Below, one piece after another: positions 1 to 8,574 of a DNA stretch of 26,494 nt. Made by a program: the position numbers and the translations under genes. Location: the NCBI GenBank assembly GCA_000434215.1, contig HF999670.1:1-26494 (forward strand), read 5' to 3'. The notes below the pieces were generated by a model. It was not told the DNA's origin. It ran no database searches and was given only the letters and a program-made list of their open reading frames with translations. Positions within the stretch are counted from its first letter, which is position 1. Every line of letters starts with the position of its first letter. This DNA comes from Bacteroides sp. CAG:144 (GTDB taxonomy: Bacteria; Bacteroidota; Bacteroidia; Bacteroidales; UBA11471).

Positions 1-268
1 GAGATCTCTCACATACGTTCGAGATGACAAACGATGTCATTCTGACGATCGCAAGGAGGAAGAATCTCTACCCAAGCGGTAGCGAATATCTCTATCAAAG
101 TGAATATGAAGAAGGGGATTCCTCGTCGGGCTTACACCCTCGCTCGGAATGACATAACTGTCATTCTGAACGGAACGCAGTGAAGTGAAGAATCTCCATC
201 TAATGGCATCAGGAAATTCCTTGCATTCGCTCGAAATGACAATCATTTGGGATTCCTCACATTCGGTC
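1..268. repeat. Dispersed repeat cluster A (degenerate ~35-45 bp units)
   Basis: At least five related units are visible, in both orientations. Type 1 runs from TGTCATTCTGA to GAAGAATCTC (about 36-68 and 160-197). Type 2, in the opposite direction, runs from GGGATTCCTC to TCGGAATGACA or a variant (about 116-154, 211-241 and 249-268). Positions 3-88 match the reverse complement of 18913-19000 in cluster B; over 3-45 I count about 40 of 43 identical bases. Neighbouring units meet head to head and form short palindromes such as AATGACA...TGTCATT near 148-168. No transposase or coding potential is present, so this looks like non-autonomous intergenic repeat DNA. The cluster may extend beyond the left edge. 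Confidence 0.75.
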
Positions 269-466
269 TATCGGCCTCGGTTAACTTCATTTTTTCTTTT
301 CGCGCCTCGGCTGTGCCCGAACAAGAATGTTTTGTACGGCACTTGGCTTGGTGTCGCTTCGATAAGACATATTTTTGTGCAGGAGCGGCAGTGAAAAATT
401 TTTCTTTACATGTACACGCTCGAAGACCGGCGAAACAATTTCGGTGGCGGATACTGCTATATACAA

Positions 467-501
467 GAATAGCGGTGAAGGAAAGAACTTCACCGCCATT
501 C
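467..501 (-). terminator. Hairpin 23 bp past the pectate lyase stop
   Basis: The arms GAATAGCGGTGAAG (467-480) and CTTCACCGCCATTC (488-501) pair over 14 positions with one mismatch and a 7-nt loop. Read on the minus strand, the hairpin is followed by only a weak T-rich tail. Its place just after the pectate lyase stop suggests it ends that transcript. I see no gene between cluster A (ending about 268) and this hairpin. Confidence 0.5.
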
Positions 502-523
502 TTATGTGGGAAGGAGGAAAGAT

Positions 524-3500
524 TTATTTGTCTTTTACGATTTTATATGATTTCGTCATTCCCATACCGTCGGTAACTTTCAGTAAATAAATACCGATTC
601 CCGTATTCGGTAGACCCAGTGTATATACCGAAGTATTCTCGGCGCAGTTACCCGATTCTATTTTTACACCGCCGAGCGAATAGATTTCGTATGAACGGAT
701 ATCGTTCTCGTTGATAACGGTCTGTTCGATGTTTAATATCTCTTTTTGGGTAACAGCAATATTCAGAAGCCGGGTATAGGAAGCTCCGTCACCATCTGTT
801 ACCGTCAAAGTAATCGGATATATCCCGATTTGAGATGGAGCGGCAATGGTCAACTTGCTGCCCGAGATATGTGAAATCGATTGTGGGTCGTCGACAGTAT
901 ACATCGGAGATTGGGTATAACCGGCAAACATTGCTTTCAGGTCGATGTCTGTTACCTCTCCGGGTTTCAATATTTTATTGGGAGATGCCATGAATGCCAG
1001 ATAATCTTCGAGAGTCGAGAATCCGTCGTTATTGTTGTCGGCATGGCTGTCGCTATAATCTCCTGCGGCAGAATTTACATTAGAACCGTTGATCTCTTCC
1101 CACCAGTCGGGCAGACCGTCGAGGTCGGTGTCGAAATCGGCAGGACGCATCTCTTCGGGATACAGTTCATATCCGCCGGCATCTTTCTCATTATCGATTT
1201 CTCCTCTGATGCCCGATTTACTGCCGACATACGTATATGAACGTTCGAGCGTCTCTTTAATGATGCGTCGGTCGGTATCGTCGCTGAGAGGTAGATTGGC
1301 TCCTACATCACTGAGGACGCTTTTATAAGCCTCTTGGGCAGATTCTATTTTGGCATACGAGGGAAAATAGGGAGCATCGACAAAAGCATCCCAATCGATG
1401 CTTCCGCGACCGTCGTCGATACTTAACCGGTAGGTGTCATTGAGTTTGTCGGTAGAGAGCGAACCATCTTTGTTATCGCGAATATTCCCGCTCACATACG
1501 CACTTTGCGTACCTTTGAGATTACCTTCTATATTGATGGTGAATAGGGTGGTAAGCCTCGTATCGACACCCATTTTGTAATAGTTATTCACAAAATTTAC
1601 CTCATGCGCACCTCCGTCGGTAGTACGCGTTCCCCAGTTATATACCACGTTATTGAATATATCCAATCGACCGGCATAGTAACCATTGGCATCGGTTCCA
1701 CCGCCCATACTCCAATTTCGGCCGTAGCAGTTGGCGAGCAGGTTGTGATGGAATGAGCCTATATCTCCGCCGATGGTCGCTGCATAACCGTGATTAGTCC
1801 CTTCGGGATATTTGCGATGACCGGCTATACCGAGAGCTTCGGATATAATAGAACGTTGTATAGTGATGTTTTGGCAACTGCGACTGCTGAATGTTTCATC
1901 GGTACCCCAGCTCGCCGTAGCGTGGTCAATGATGGCATTGTCGGCATAATAAAATCCGATAGAGCCTCCGGTATCGGCATCACCGCCGCGACGGGAACGG
2001 AGGAATCGGCAAATATTGTCATTGGCGATACCCACAGAGCCGTTAGCGATGCAGATACCTTTTCCGGGAGCAGTTTGCCCGGCTATCGTTACATAATCAT
2101 CGCACTTCACATCATCATCCAGTACGATGAGACCCGAAACGTTGAAGATAACGGTGCGCGGACCACTGCCCTCGGTAACCGCATGGTGAAACGATCCCTC
2201 ACCAGAGGCGTTGAGATTGGTTACATACACTACTTTGCCGCCTCGTCCTCCATGTGCGAATCGGCCGTACCCCTCAGCACCGGGAAAGGCAAGCAGTCGG
2301 GGCTGGAAACTCCATACCGATCCTTTCGTAACGACTCCGTCGGCATCGACACGATCGACGCGCCAATAGTGGATTGCCGTTTTGCTTTGAAGAGGTGCAT
2401 TGTAACAAGTGTCCGTACCTAATGTGATAGCATCGTCGGGAGTAACCGCAGATAAGCTGTTTTTATTGGTACCGATATAGAGATACTGTTTTGTCGTCTT
2501 ACCGTCGATGGCGGCATTCCATTGCAGGAGAACAGCACCCGAATCGCCGTCGGCGTGCAAGTTTCCATCGGCAGGAATGGGAGAAGTCGCCATGGCCGAA
2601 ATATCAACTTCATCACCGTCGATAGTAAAAATACGGTAATCGAGTGCAGGGCACATCGATGACCGTATCCACCGGCAGGCTCCGGGAATATTCTCGGCGT
2701 TGGTATTCAGTACAGCCACAATAGAGTCTCCGGCAAAGGCTTCGGGAGCCAACGACGAGATGTTCTCGCTCTTACCTTTATCGGAACTGATTGCCGAAGG
2801 AAGGGTGTTGGCATAGAAGCAATTCCTTACGATAGAACCGGAGGAATTTTCCGAAGAAATACCGGCTTTATTGCTTTTTGTCGTGGTAAGCGTCGATATA
2901 CTGACGCAGTTGTCGATAATACATGAATCGACCTTCCCTTCACCGATACGCCCCACAATACCTCCGGCATTGTTTTTGGCCGTAAGGGTGGCATCGGAAT
3001 AGCAGTTGATGATTTGAGAAGAACCTACGCATTGTCCCACGATACAACCGGCATACGACCCGTAACCTTCGAGACGGGTATTTTTTACATAACAGTTGAT
3101 CAATTTCGAGTCAACCATTTTTCCTACGATTCCGGCAAAACGGGCGTTGCCGTAGAAGTAGGAATCGATCACCCCCAAGTTTTTGATGGTGGCATTGTAG
3201 GTGATACGGAATAACGATACGCATATAGCGTCATTGACCGAGTATAGTCCGCTGATGGTATGGCCATCACCGTCGAATATACCCTCAAATGCAGCCGTGT
3301 ATGTAGTCTCATCGGTAAAATTGCCCACCATAGGAGTTTGTGGGGAATATGCTTTGCCTCCATTCATGGAACTCGACATATTGCTACCGACACCTTCGTA
3401 CATGACCAAATCGGCGGTAAGTTTGAAATAGCGACCTCGGCTGAATCCCGGAATGGTCGATACATCGTTGGCAAACTTGGCGAATTGCGATTCTGTGGCA

Positions 3501-3637
3501 ATGAGATAGGGATTGTCTTTTGTACCATTACCTCCGGCGTATTCTGCCGCCGACGTACCATCCCACGCTGCCGACGCATACATGCAAGGCACAGCAAACA
3601 GTATAGCCGACAAGAAATGTCTGAATAGTTTTTTCAT
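524..3637 (-). CDS. Secreted multidomain pectate lyase (PL1-like) with C-terminal sorting domain
   Basis: The predicted protein is 1037 aa and cleaves pectate/pectin by beta-elimination outside the cell. The ATG at 3637 was chosen because it starts a clear signal peptide (MKKLFRHFLSAILFAVPCMYASA, cleavage after about residue 23); the frame stays open 69 bp further upstream. Domains in order: a GLUG-like region with repeated AGIVG/NCY patterns (about 110-275), a fibronectin-III-like segment (about 352-446), a right-handed beta-helix lyase domain opening with FPGAEGYGRFAHGGRGGKV (from about 451), with TIAGQTAPGKGI (517-528) and a DHATASWGTDE core (571-581), a thrombospondin-3/EF-hand-like calcium segment (DTDLDGLPDWWE, 836-847, and DNNNDGFSTLEDY), an Ig/cadherin-like domain (about 897-963), and a Por/type IX-like tail (about 975-1037) ending SYKIVKDK. 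It stands alone, with no SusC/D or regulator beside it. The lyase call is strong, but the exact substrate and PL1 subfamily are inferred. Confidence 0.85.
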   Translation of the reverse strand: MKKLFRHFLSAILFAVPCMYASAAWDGTSAAEYAGGNGTKDNPYLIATESQFAKFANDVSTIPGFSRGRYFKLTADLVMYEGVGSNMSSSMNGGKAYSPQTPMVGNFTDETTYTAAFEGIFDGDGHTISGLYSVNDAICVSLFRITYNATIKNLGVIDSYFYGNARFAGIVGKMVDSKLINCYVKNTRLEGYGSYAGCIVGQCVGSSQIINCYSDATLTAKNNAGGIVGRIGEGKVDSCIIDNCVSISTLTTTKSNKAGISSENSSGSIVRNCFYANTLPSAISSDKGKSENISSLAPEAFAGDSIVAVLNTNAENIPGACRWIRSSMCPALDYRIFTIDGDEVDISAMATSPIPADGNLHADGDSGAVLLQWNAAIDGKTTKQYLYIGTNKNSLSAVTPDDAITLGTDTCYNAPLQSKTAIHYWRVDRVDADGVVTKGSVWSFQPRLLAFPGAEGYGRFAHGGRGGKVVYVTNLNASGEGSFHHAVTEGSGPRTVIFNVSGLIVLDDDVKCDDYVTIAGQTAPGKGICIANGSVGIANDNICRFLRSRRGGDADTGGSIGFYYADNAIIDHATASWGTDETFSSRSCQNITIQRSIISEALGIAGHRKYPEGTNHGYAATIGGDIGSFHHNLLANCYGRNWSMGGGTDANGYYAGRLDIFNNVVYNWGTRTTDGGAHEVNFVNNYYKMGVDTRLTTLFTINIEGNLKGTQSAYVSGNIRDNKDGSLSTDKLNDTYRLSIDDGRGSIDWDAFVDAPYFPSYAKIESAQEAYKSVLSDVGANLPLSDDTDRRIIKETLERSYTYVGSKSGIRGEIDNEKDAGGYELYPEEMRPADFDTDLDGLPDWWEEINGSNVNSAAGDYSDSHADNNNDGFSTLEDYLAFMASPNKILKPGEVTDIDLKAMFAGYTQSPMYTVDDPQSISHISGSKLTIAAPSQIGIYPITLTVTDGDGASYTRLLNIAVTQKEILNIEQTVINENDIRSYEIYSLGGVKIESGNCAENTSVYTLGLPNTGIGIYLLKVTDGMGMTKSYKIVKDK

Positions 3638-3753
3638 AATATGATATTTAAGGTTCGATCGGATTGTCATCGCCTCCATGGCAGGAGATATATTTTGAGA
3701 CTTCACAATAATATCTTGTTTCGTCTCGACGAATTTAGAACTGTGTAATGAAA

Positions 3754-3781
3754 CAAATATAGTGAAATGTAAGTAAACAAA
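3754..3781 (-). promoter_or_regulatory. Candidate promoter of the pectate lyase gene
   Basis: On the minus strand TATATTTG (3754-3761) fits the Bacteroidales -7 consensus TAnnTTTG. A TTTG (3778-3781) lies 16 nt further upstream, somewhat short for a -33 element. This gives a leader of roughly 110 nt. The rest of the 336-bp gap 3638-3973 is A/T-rich and holds only this site and the fabI terminator. Confidence 0.4.
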
Positions 3782-3927
3782 AGATGAAAAATAGATAAAA
3801 AATGAGGATTATTTGCTCAATTTTATTTCATATATGCCCCAAATATTAGACATGGAGGAATTGTGTCAAAAAATGAATATATGTCTTGTACATTTGATTG
3901 TATCTTGTCATGATGATGAGGAGGTAT

Positions 3928-3957
3928 AAAAAAAGCCCGGCAATGCCGGGCTTTTTT
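3928..3957 (-). terminator. Rho-independent terminator of fabI
   Basis: GCCCGGC (3935-3941) pairs perfectly with GCCGGGC (3945-3951) around a 3-nt loop. It is flanked by A7 (3928-3934) and T6 (3952-3957), so it can work in either direction. It lies 16 bp beyond the fabI stop, making fabI the natural user. It also insulates the pectate lyase promoter region. Confidence 0.9.
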
Positions 3958-3973
3958 GTTTTTTATGATCATA

Positions 3974-4834
3974 CTATCCGTAAACGATTTCGCCTGTTTC
4001 GGGATCACGGTATTCGTCGAAACTTTTGTTATATTGATCCATAGCGCGCAAACTCATACCCATGCTCGAGAAACCTCCGTCATGATAAAGGTTTTGCATA
4101 GTAACCTTGCGGGTAAGATCCGAGAACATCACGATGCAGTAATCGGCGCATTCGGCGGCGTCGGCATTACCCAGCGGAGACATACGGTTGGCAAAGTCCA
4201 TGAGAGAGTTCATGCCTTTGACTCCGCTGCCGGCGGTCGTCATGGTAGGCGATTGCGAAATGGTGTTGATACGCACGTTCTTTTCGCGACCGTAAATGTA
4301 TCCGAAACTGCGGGCGATCGACTCCAAAAGGGCTTTGGCATCGGCCATGTCGTTGTACCCGAAGAGGGTACGTTGAGCAGCTACGTATGACAGGGCGATT
4401 ACCGAACCGTATTCGTTGATGGCATCGAGTTTCTTGGCAACTTGTAGCATTTTATGGAACGAGATGGCCGAGATGTCGAGTGTTTTGTCGAGGAGACTGT
4501 AATCGAGGTCGTCGTAAGGGCGTTTTTTGCGCACGTTGGGCGACATGCCGATAGAGTGCAGAACAAAGTCTATTTTTCCACCCAGCACTTCGACCGAACG
4601 CTTGAATACATTTTCGAGATCTTCTACGCTGGTGGCATCGGCGGGAATTACCTCGGCATGAAGTTTTTCGCTCAGTTCCGAAACTTGACCCATGCGCACG
4701 GCGACGGGGGTGTTCGACAACGTAATGGTTGCACCTTCTTCTACGGCTCTTTCGGCCACTTTCCATGCGATGGACATGTCATTCAGGGCTCCGAAAATAA
4801 TGCCTCGTTTCCCTTTCAATAAATTATTGCTCAT
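3974..4834 (-). CDS. fabI: Enoyl-[acyl-carrier-protein] reductase (NADH), FabI type
   Basis: This 286-aa protein catalyses the last reduction in each cycle of fatty-acid elongation (enoyl-ACP to acyl-ACP) in the cytosol. It is a short-chain dehydrogenase of the FabI branch. The glycine-poor nucleotide loop FGALNDMSIAW (14-24) matches FabI rather than ordinary SDRs. The catalytic Tyr-x6-Lys is Y160/K167 in GYNDMADAK, and the second active-site tyrosine is Y150 in LSYVAAQR. The segments DFVLHSIGMSP and INTISQSPTMTTAGSG are also FabI-like. The ATG at 4834 gives the usual family start (MSNNLLKGKRGIIFGA). Its length is slightly above the ~262 aa of E. coli FabI because of a C-terminal extension ending ETGEIVYG. 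It is monocistronic, with its own promoter and terminator. FabI is the enzyme class targeted by triclosan; sensitivity cannot be judged from sequence here. Confidence 0.95.
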   Translation of the reverse strand: MSNNLLKGKRGIIFGALNDMSIAWKVAERAVEEGATITLSNTPVAVRMGQVSELSEKLHAEVIPADATSVEDLENVFKRSVEVLGGKIDFVLHSIGMSPNVRKKRPYDDLDYSLLDKTLDISAISFHKMLQVAKKLDAINEYGSVIALSYVAAQRTLFGYNDMADAKALLESIARSFGYIYGREKNVRINTISQSPTMTTAGSGVKGMNSLMDFANRMSPLGNADAAECADYCIVMFSDLTRKVTMQNLYHDGGFSSMGMSLRAMDQYNKSFDEYRDPETGEIVYG

Positions 4835-4902
4835 ATTTTTTTCGGTTTTTTAGTCCGACATAATTGCACGTTTTTGCACTTTTTGTGCCGGTTTTAACAA
4901 CG

Positions 4903-4933
4903 CAAAGGTACATTATTTTTTCTATCCGGCAAT
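4903..4933 (-). promoter_or_regulatory. fabI promoter
   Basis: On the minus strand TACCTTTG (4903-4910) matches the -7 consensus TAnnTTTG, and ATTG (4930-4933) lies 19 nt upstream in the -33 position. This predicts a leader of about 65 nt. Confidence 0.6.
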
Positions 4934-5056
4934 CTTTTGCTGGGGTAATTTACTTTTCCCGATGCTGAGGTATTTGGTAAAAAACTTTTTTTTCGCCCTG
5001 ATTGTTTTTCCAAAGAGATTTTTATTGCGATGGCGGGAAAAAATAAAAGATTTTGA

Positions 5057-5064
5057 TATATTTG
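5057..5064 (+). promoter_or_regulatory. Candidate -7 element of the ROK kinase gene
   Basis: TATATTTG (5057-5064) fits TAnnTTTG and lies 38 bp before the ATG. I see no convincing -33 TTTG at the expected distance. Confidence 0.45.
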
Positions 5065-5102
5065 TGAAATCAACGTATGACTATTTTTAATATTCCATTA
5101 CC

Positions 5103-6059
5103 ATGAAATCTTATGTCGTAGGAATCGATATCGGTGGAACCAATACCAAACTCGGTATTGTCGACAGTCGGGGAACTGTGCTCGCCAAAGATTCCATTAA
5201 AACCAACAAACATCAATGTGTCGAAGATTATATCGAAGATTTGCATAAGGCTTTTACGGCTTTGACAAGAGCCAACGGTCTTGAAGGAGAAATAGGGGGG
5301 ATAGGTGTAGGTGCTCCTAATGCCAACTATTTCAAAGGAACGATCGAGTATGCCGCAAATCTGCCCTGGAAGGGGATTGTTCCTTTTGCCGAATTGATGG
5401 AAAAGAAGTTCGGCATTCCGGTGAAGATAACCAATGATGCCAACGCTGCCGCCATCGGAGAGATGACTTACGGTGCGGCGCGGGGCGTGAAGGATTTTAT
5501 CATGATCACACTCGGTACAGGGGTCGGTAGCGGGATTGTCGCCAACGGCCAGCTGATTTACGGGAGCGACGGAAATGCCGGCGAGTTGGGACATGTCATT
5601 GTGCGTCCCAACGGGCGTCTTTGTGGTTGCGGCCGTTCGGGGTGTCTCGAAACCTATACGTCGGCGACAGGAGTGGCCCGTACGGCGCGCGAATTTCTCG
5701 AATTGCAAAAGGCCGAGAGTCTTTTACGTCGTATACCGCTTCAAGACATCACCTCGAAAGATGTTTACGATGCTGCTATGGCCGGTGACCGACTGGCATT
5801 GGAAATTTTTGAGTACACAGGAAAGATATTGGGAGAAGCGTTTGCCAATTTCGTTTCGTTTTCAAGTCCCAAAATGATTGTATTGTTTGGCGGGCTGACT
5901 CATGCCGGCGACCTTATTATGCGACCCATAAAAGAGGCTATGGAAGATAATCTTCTGCATGTGTTCAAAGGGAAAGTGGAGTTGGTGCTTTCCCAACTCA
6001 ATGAAGCCGATGCGGCTATTCTCGGTGCCAGTGCTTTGGGCTGGGAAGCTGCTCAGTAA
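5103..6059 (+). CDS. ROK-family sugar kinase, probable glucokinase
   Basis: This 318-aa cytosolic kinase most likely phosphorylates glucose or a related hexose with ATP. The ATP-binding motif is DIGGTNTKLG (9-18). The catalytic aspartate is D112 in TNDANAAA. A substrate/zinc segment GNAGELGHV contains H164, and the ROK zinc motif CGCGRSGCLE gives C174, C176 and C181. LGTGVGSGIV (137-146) is the second phosphate loop. The length is typical of ROK glucokinases. It lacks the N-terminal winged helix of NagC/Mlc-type ROK repressors, so it should be an enzyme, not a regulator. It is monocistronic, between its own -7 element and a strong terminator. Glucokinase is the commonest activity for this form, but N-acetylmannosamine, fructose or allose kinases look alike, so no symbol is given. 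Confidence 0.9.
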   Translation: MKSYVVGIDIGGTNTKLGIVDSRGTVLAKDSIKTNKHQCVEDYIEDLHKAFTALTRANGLEGEIGGIGVGAPNANYFKGTIEYAANLPWKGIVPFAELMEKKFGIPVKITNDANAAAIGEMTYGAARGVKDFIMITLGTGVGSGIVANGQLIYGSDGNAGELGHVIVRPNGRLCGCGRSGCLETYTSATGVARTAREFLELQKAESLLRRIPLQDITSKDVYDAAMAGDRLALEIFEYTGKILGEAFANFVSFSSPKMIVLFGGLTHAGDLIMRPIKEAMEDNLLHVFKGKVELVLSQLNEADAAILGASALGWEAAQ

Positions 6060-6082
6060 CTATTTCTCCGTGTGTCGGAAAC

Positions 6083-6128
6083 GATAAAGGCGTTCTGCCC
6101 GGGCAGAACGCCTTTATCTGTATTTTTT
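6083..6128 (+). terminator. Rho-independent terminator of the ROK kinase gene
   Basis: A perfect 36-bp palindrome (6083-6118) has arms GATAAAGGCGTTCTGCCC and its exact complement. It is followed by TGTA and T6 (6123-6128) and begins 24 bp after the stop. Confidence 0.93.
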
Positions 6129-6177
6129 CAAAGTAGTAAAATAGGGACAATAGTGAGAATTGATTTATAACATTGCA

Positions 6178-6206
6178 TTTGCCGGAGGGAAAATAGATTA
6201 TCTTTG
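6178..6206 (+). promoter_or_regulatory. Promoter of the TlpA-like gene
   Basis: TATCTTTG (6199-6206) matches TAnnTTTG, with TTTG (6178-6181) 17 nt upstream. The leader would be about 45 nt. Confidence 0.5.
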
Positions 6207-6258
6207 TTATGTATAAGTCCTCGTAAAGATTGATTTTGACATTTAATTTGTCTATGAT

Positions 6259-8406
6259 ATGAAAAACACTTTTTTGATTTTTGTTTCGATTTTCTTCGTG
6301 TTTACAGTCGGGATACAGGCCAAGACACGAATTGTGGAAAAACCTCCTTATGTTTACAGCTCTACGACAATGCTCGAGGTACCCCGTGTTACACTTACCG
6401 ATACGGCGACAATCGTCGATTTCGATGTGTATTATCGGGCGGGAAAAACGGTTAAGTTCAGTTCTACCCTCTCTTTGGTCGACGGTAACGGCTGTCGTTA
6501 TGCATTCCGTTGGTGTGAGGGTATGGTACCCGGAAAGCGGATACGTATGCCCGAGAGCGGCAAATTATCGTTATCGCTTGTTTTCGAACCATTACCTCCG
6601 AAAATCCGTTCGTTTGATTTTGTCGAAGGTCCCTATGAGAACAGTTGGAGAATATATGGAATATCTTTGACCGGAAAACATTCTGATAACAAAAAAGAGA
6701 TAAAACGTCTCGAAAAACAGAGAGTATCAAAAAGCGGACTGTTTCTTCCAGATGCAGGGTTGACGGCCGATTCGGCAATTATTACCGGACGAATTATCGG
6801 ATTCAGAAAAGATTACGGCCGGCAGATAGAGGCTTGGTATAATACGGTTTTCGACGGTCGGCAACAATGTGTAACCGGTCGTGTCGATGATAAGGGAGCT
6901 TTTCGCTTGTCGTTACCGGTAAATGTCCCGACGGAAGTTGTTTTCTCATACGACCGCTCTTTGCGCTTTTTTGTAGTTCCGGGCGAGGTGGTGAATGTCG
7001 ATATAAATTTGGCGGAATGGACTCGTCGGGGCAGCCGTTTGCTTCGGGAACAGCCTTCCCGGGAACGAGTGGCTTATTTCTCGGGAGCAATGGCAGGAAT
7101 CAATGATGAAAAAATACATGATACATTGCAGATAAGAGATTTTTGGCAGAGATATTATTCGAGCCTCGGTAAAATAAAGGCCTTTTATAAAATGTCTGCC
7201 GATGATTATAAGGCTTATCTGTTGCATCGGTATGACAGCCTTTGTGTCGAAATAGACCGGCAGCCGTGGAGTGAGGCCTATAAAGAAATCAATCGGATAA
7301 ATAATGCCGTGTGGTGCGCTTTGCTGCTGAATCGTTATTCTTTGAGTTTGCGGTTGTCTTATCGCAATTTTTTCGATGGGCCTGCCGATGCCGGATTGTA
7401 TGCTTTTGCGCAACAATTCGAGTATCCCGATTCATCATATTTTGATTATGTAACAATGCTTCGGCCTTATTTCGATAATGGTTCGATAGTTTGGGCCGAT
7501 CGTTTTGGCGATTTACTCGGCACTATGGAGGGCGAAGTCCAGTTGAAGAAAAAGACGCGCCCCGATCTTTGGAAATTCATTGAGGAAGCCGATTCTGTAC
7601 ATCATTTTTTGTCAGATGAAGAAAAGATTTTAGTAGGGAACGTTTCTCAGAAAGGGTATGACTCGTTGACGGAAGGTGATAAAAAGAGGGTATGGAATAT
7701 TGTTGGTACACATAAAAAATATTTGAAATTCTTTTTAGGCGTTGTTAGTCGTAGAGACAAAAATGCTCCCTTGCCAGCGGTTTTCTTAGGAGAGAAGAGT
7801 GTGTATTTCGATTGGGTCGAGGCTCAACGTTGTTACGAGAAAATAAAGGAAAATTATACGCCGCTCGACCAAGACGACAAGGCATCGCTACGGGCGATGG
7901 ACGATACGATGTTTTATCGGATACTTTCAGCCGAGAACGATTCTTTATCGGCCTATCTCGAACGTAACCGCGATCTTTCCTCCCGGCTCGATGTCCCGCT
8001 CGATTCTCTTTCCGGAGAAGAACTTTTTGCAGCTCTTATAGCTCCTTACCGGGGCAAAGTCGTTTTAGTGGATTTTTGGGAAACTTGGTGCTCTCCGTGC
8101 CGTATAGCTATGCAGCAGATGATTCCTCTCAAAAAAGAATTGGCTGGTAAAGATATCGTTTATCTTTATCTGGCGACCGAGGGATCTTCCGATAAAAAAG
8201 CCTGGAAAAACCTGATCGAGGCTGTTCCCGGGTATCATATCTTGTTGTCGCTCCGTCAGGGTCGCAGTCTTTCTTCCCTTTTGGGAATAAGCGGTGTCCC
8301 GACCTTTATCATCGTCGATCGGCAAGGTAATAGGATGAAAAAACTGACCGGGTATCCCGGTGTTGAAGCGATGAAGCGTTACCTGCTCGATGCCCAGAAA
8401 AGATAA
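6259..8406 (+). CDS. TlpA-like thioredoxin-fold protein, exported (715 aa)
   Basis: This is a secreted, probably periplasmic, thiol-disulfide protein. The signal peptide MKNTFLIFVSIFFVFTVGIQA ends about residue 21. An N-terminal beta-rich region (about 25-160) is followed by a DUF4369-like segment (about 170-250, ITGRIIGF...VVPGEVVNVDINL). Next comes a long, mostly helical middle (about 265-590), and then a C-terminal TlpA/AhpC-TSA domain (about 598-715). That last domain carries the redox motif WCSPC (C611 and C614) in VDFWETWCSPCR and the cis-proline loop GVPTFIIVD. The CxxC pair is intact, so redox activity is expected. Such large TlpA proteins are frequent in Bacteroidales; partners and substrates are mostly unknown, and none is suggested by neighbours here. 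It is monocistronic, between its own promoter and a strong terminator. The cytochrome-maturation role of classical TlpA/ResA is not supported by the context. Confidence 0.85.
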   Translation: MKNTFLIFVSIFFVFTVGIQAKTRIVEKPPYVYSSTTMLEVPRVTLTDTATIVDFDVYYRAGKTVKFSSTLSLVDGNGCRYAFRWCEGMVPGKRIRMPESGKLSLSLVFEPLPPKIRSFDFVEGPYENSWRIYGISLTGKHSDNKKEIKRLEKQRVSKSGLFLPDAGLTADSAIITGRIIGFRKDYGRQIEAWYNTVFDGRQQCVTGRVDDKGAFRLSLPVNVPTEVVFSYDRSLRFFVVPGEVVNVDINLAEWTRRGSRLLREQPSRERVAYFSGAMAGINDEKIHDTLQIRDFWQRYYSSLGKIKAFYKMSADDYKAYLLHRYDSLCVEIDRQPWSEAYKEINRINNAVWCALLLNRYSLSLRLSYRNFFDGPADAGLYAFAQQFEYPDSSYFDYVTMLRPYFDNGSIVWADRFGDLLGTMEGEVQLKKKTRPDLWKFIEEADSVHHFLSDEEKILVGNVSQKGYDSLTEGDKKRVWNIVGTHKKYLKFFLGVVSRRDKNAPLPAVFLGEKSVYFDWVEAQRCYEKIKENYTPLDQDDKASLRAMDDTMFYRILSAENDSLSAYLERNRDLSSRLDVPLDSLSGEELFAALIAPYRGKVVLVDFWETWCSPCRIAMQQMIPLKKELAGKDIVYLYLATEGSSDKKAWKNLIEAVPGYHILLSLRQGRSLSSLLGISGVPTFIIVDRQGNRMKKLTGYPGVEAMKRYLLDAQKR

Positions 8407-8427
8407 TGACGATGGGATATTCTATCG

Positions 8428-8462
8428 ATGCCGACTTTCGAGAGATGGTCGGCATTTTTTTT
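8428..8462 (+). terminator. Rho-independent terminator of the TlpA-like gene
   Basis: ATGCCGAC (8428-8435) pairs with GTCGGCAT (8448-8455), followed directly by T8. It lies 22 bp after the stop. Confidence 0.9.
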
Positions 8463-8545
8463 GATGGACAAATGAGAGATTCTGGTAAAAAGGAGTTGTG
8501 TCTCAAAACTTTTGTCCGACCCGTAAGGTTACGGTTATTATTTCG

Positions 8546-8553
8546 TATCTTTG
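8546..8553 (+). promoter_or_regulatory. -7 element of the phoH operon
   Basis: TATCTTTG (8546-8553) matches TAnnTTTG and sits 21 bp before the ATG at 8575. It overlaps a possible upstream TTG start at 8551. A promoter inside the reading frame makes that TTG unlikely and supports the ATG. The leader would be very short. Confidence 0.55.
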
Positions 8554-8574
8554 TCGGGTCAGAAACCAAAATGC

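Noticed and set aside
247..576. 109-codon frame on the + strand across the left intergenic region
   Set aside because: Starts in repeat DNA, includes the terminator hairpin and overlaps the 3' end of the pectate lyase; no recognisable protein features.
1790..2422. 210-codon frame antisense to the pectate lyase
   Set aside because: No signal, domain or promoter; mirrors the coding bias of the lyase gene.
5070..5708. 212-codon frame antisense to the ROK kinase
   Set aside because: The kinase on the + strand has all its motifs; the antisense translation is His/Arg/Thr-rich with no recognisable fold.
5103..6059. ROK protein as a NagC/Mlc-type transcriptional repressor
   Set aside because: No N-terminal winged helix; the chain begins directly with the ATP-binding DIGGTNTK motif.
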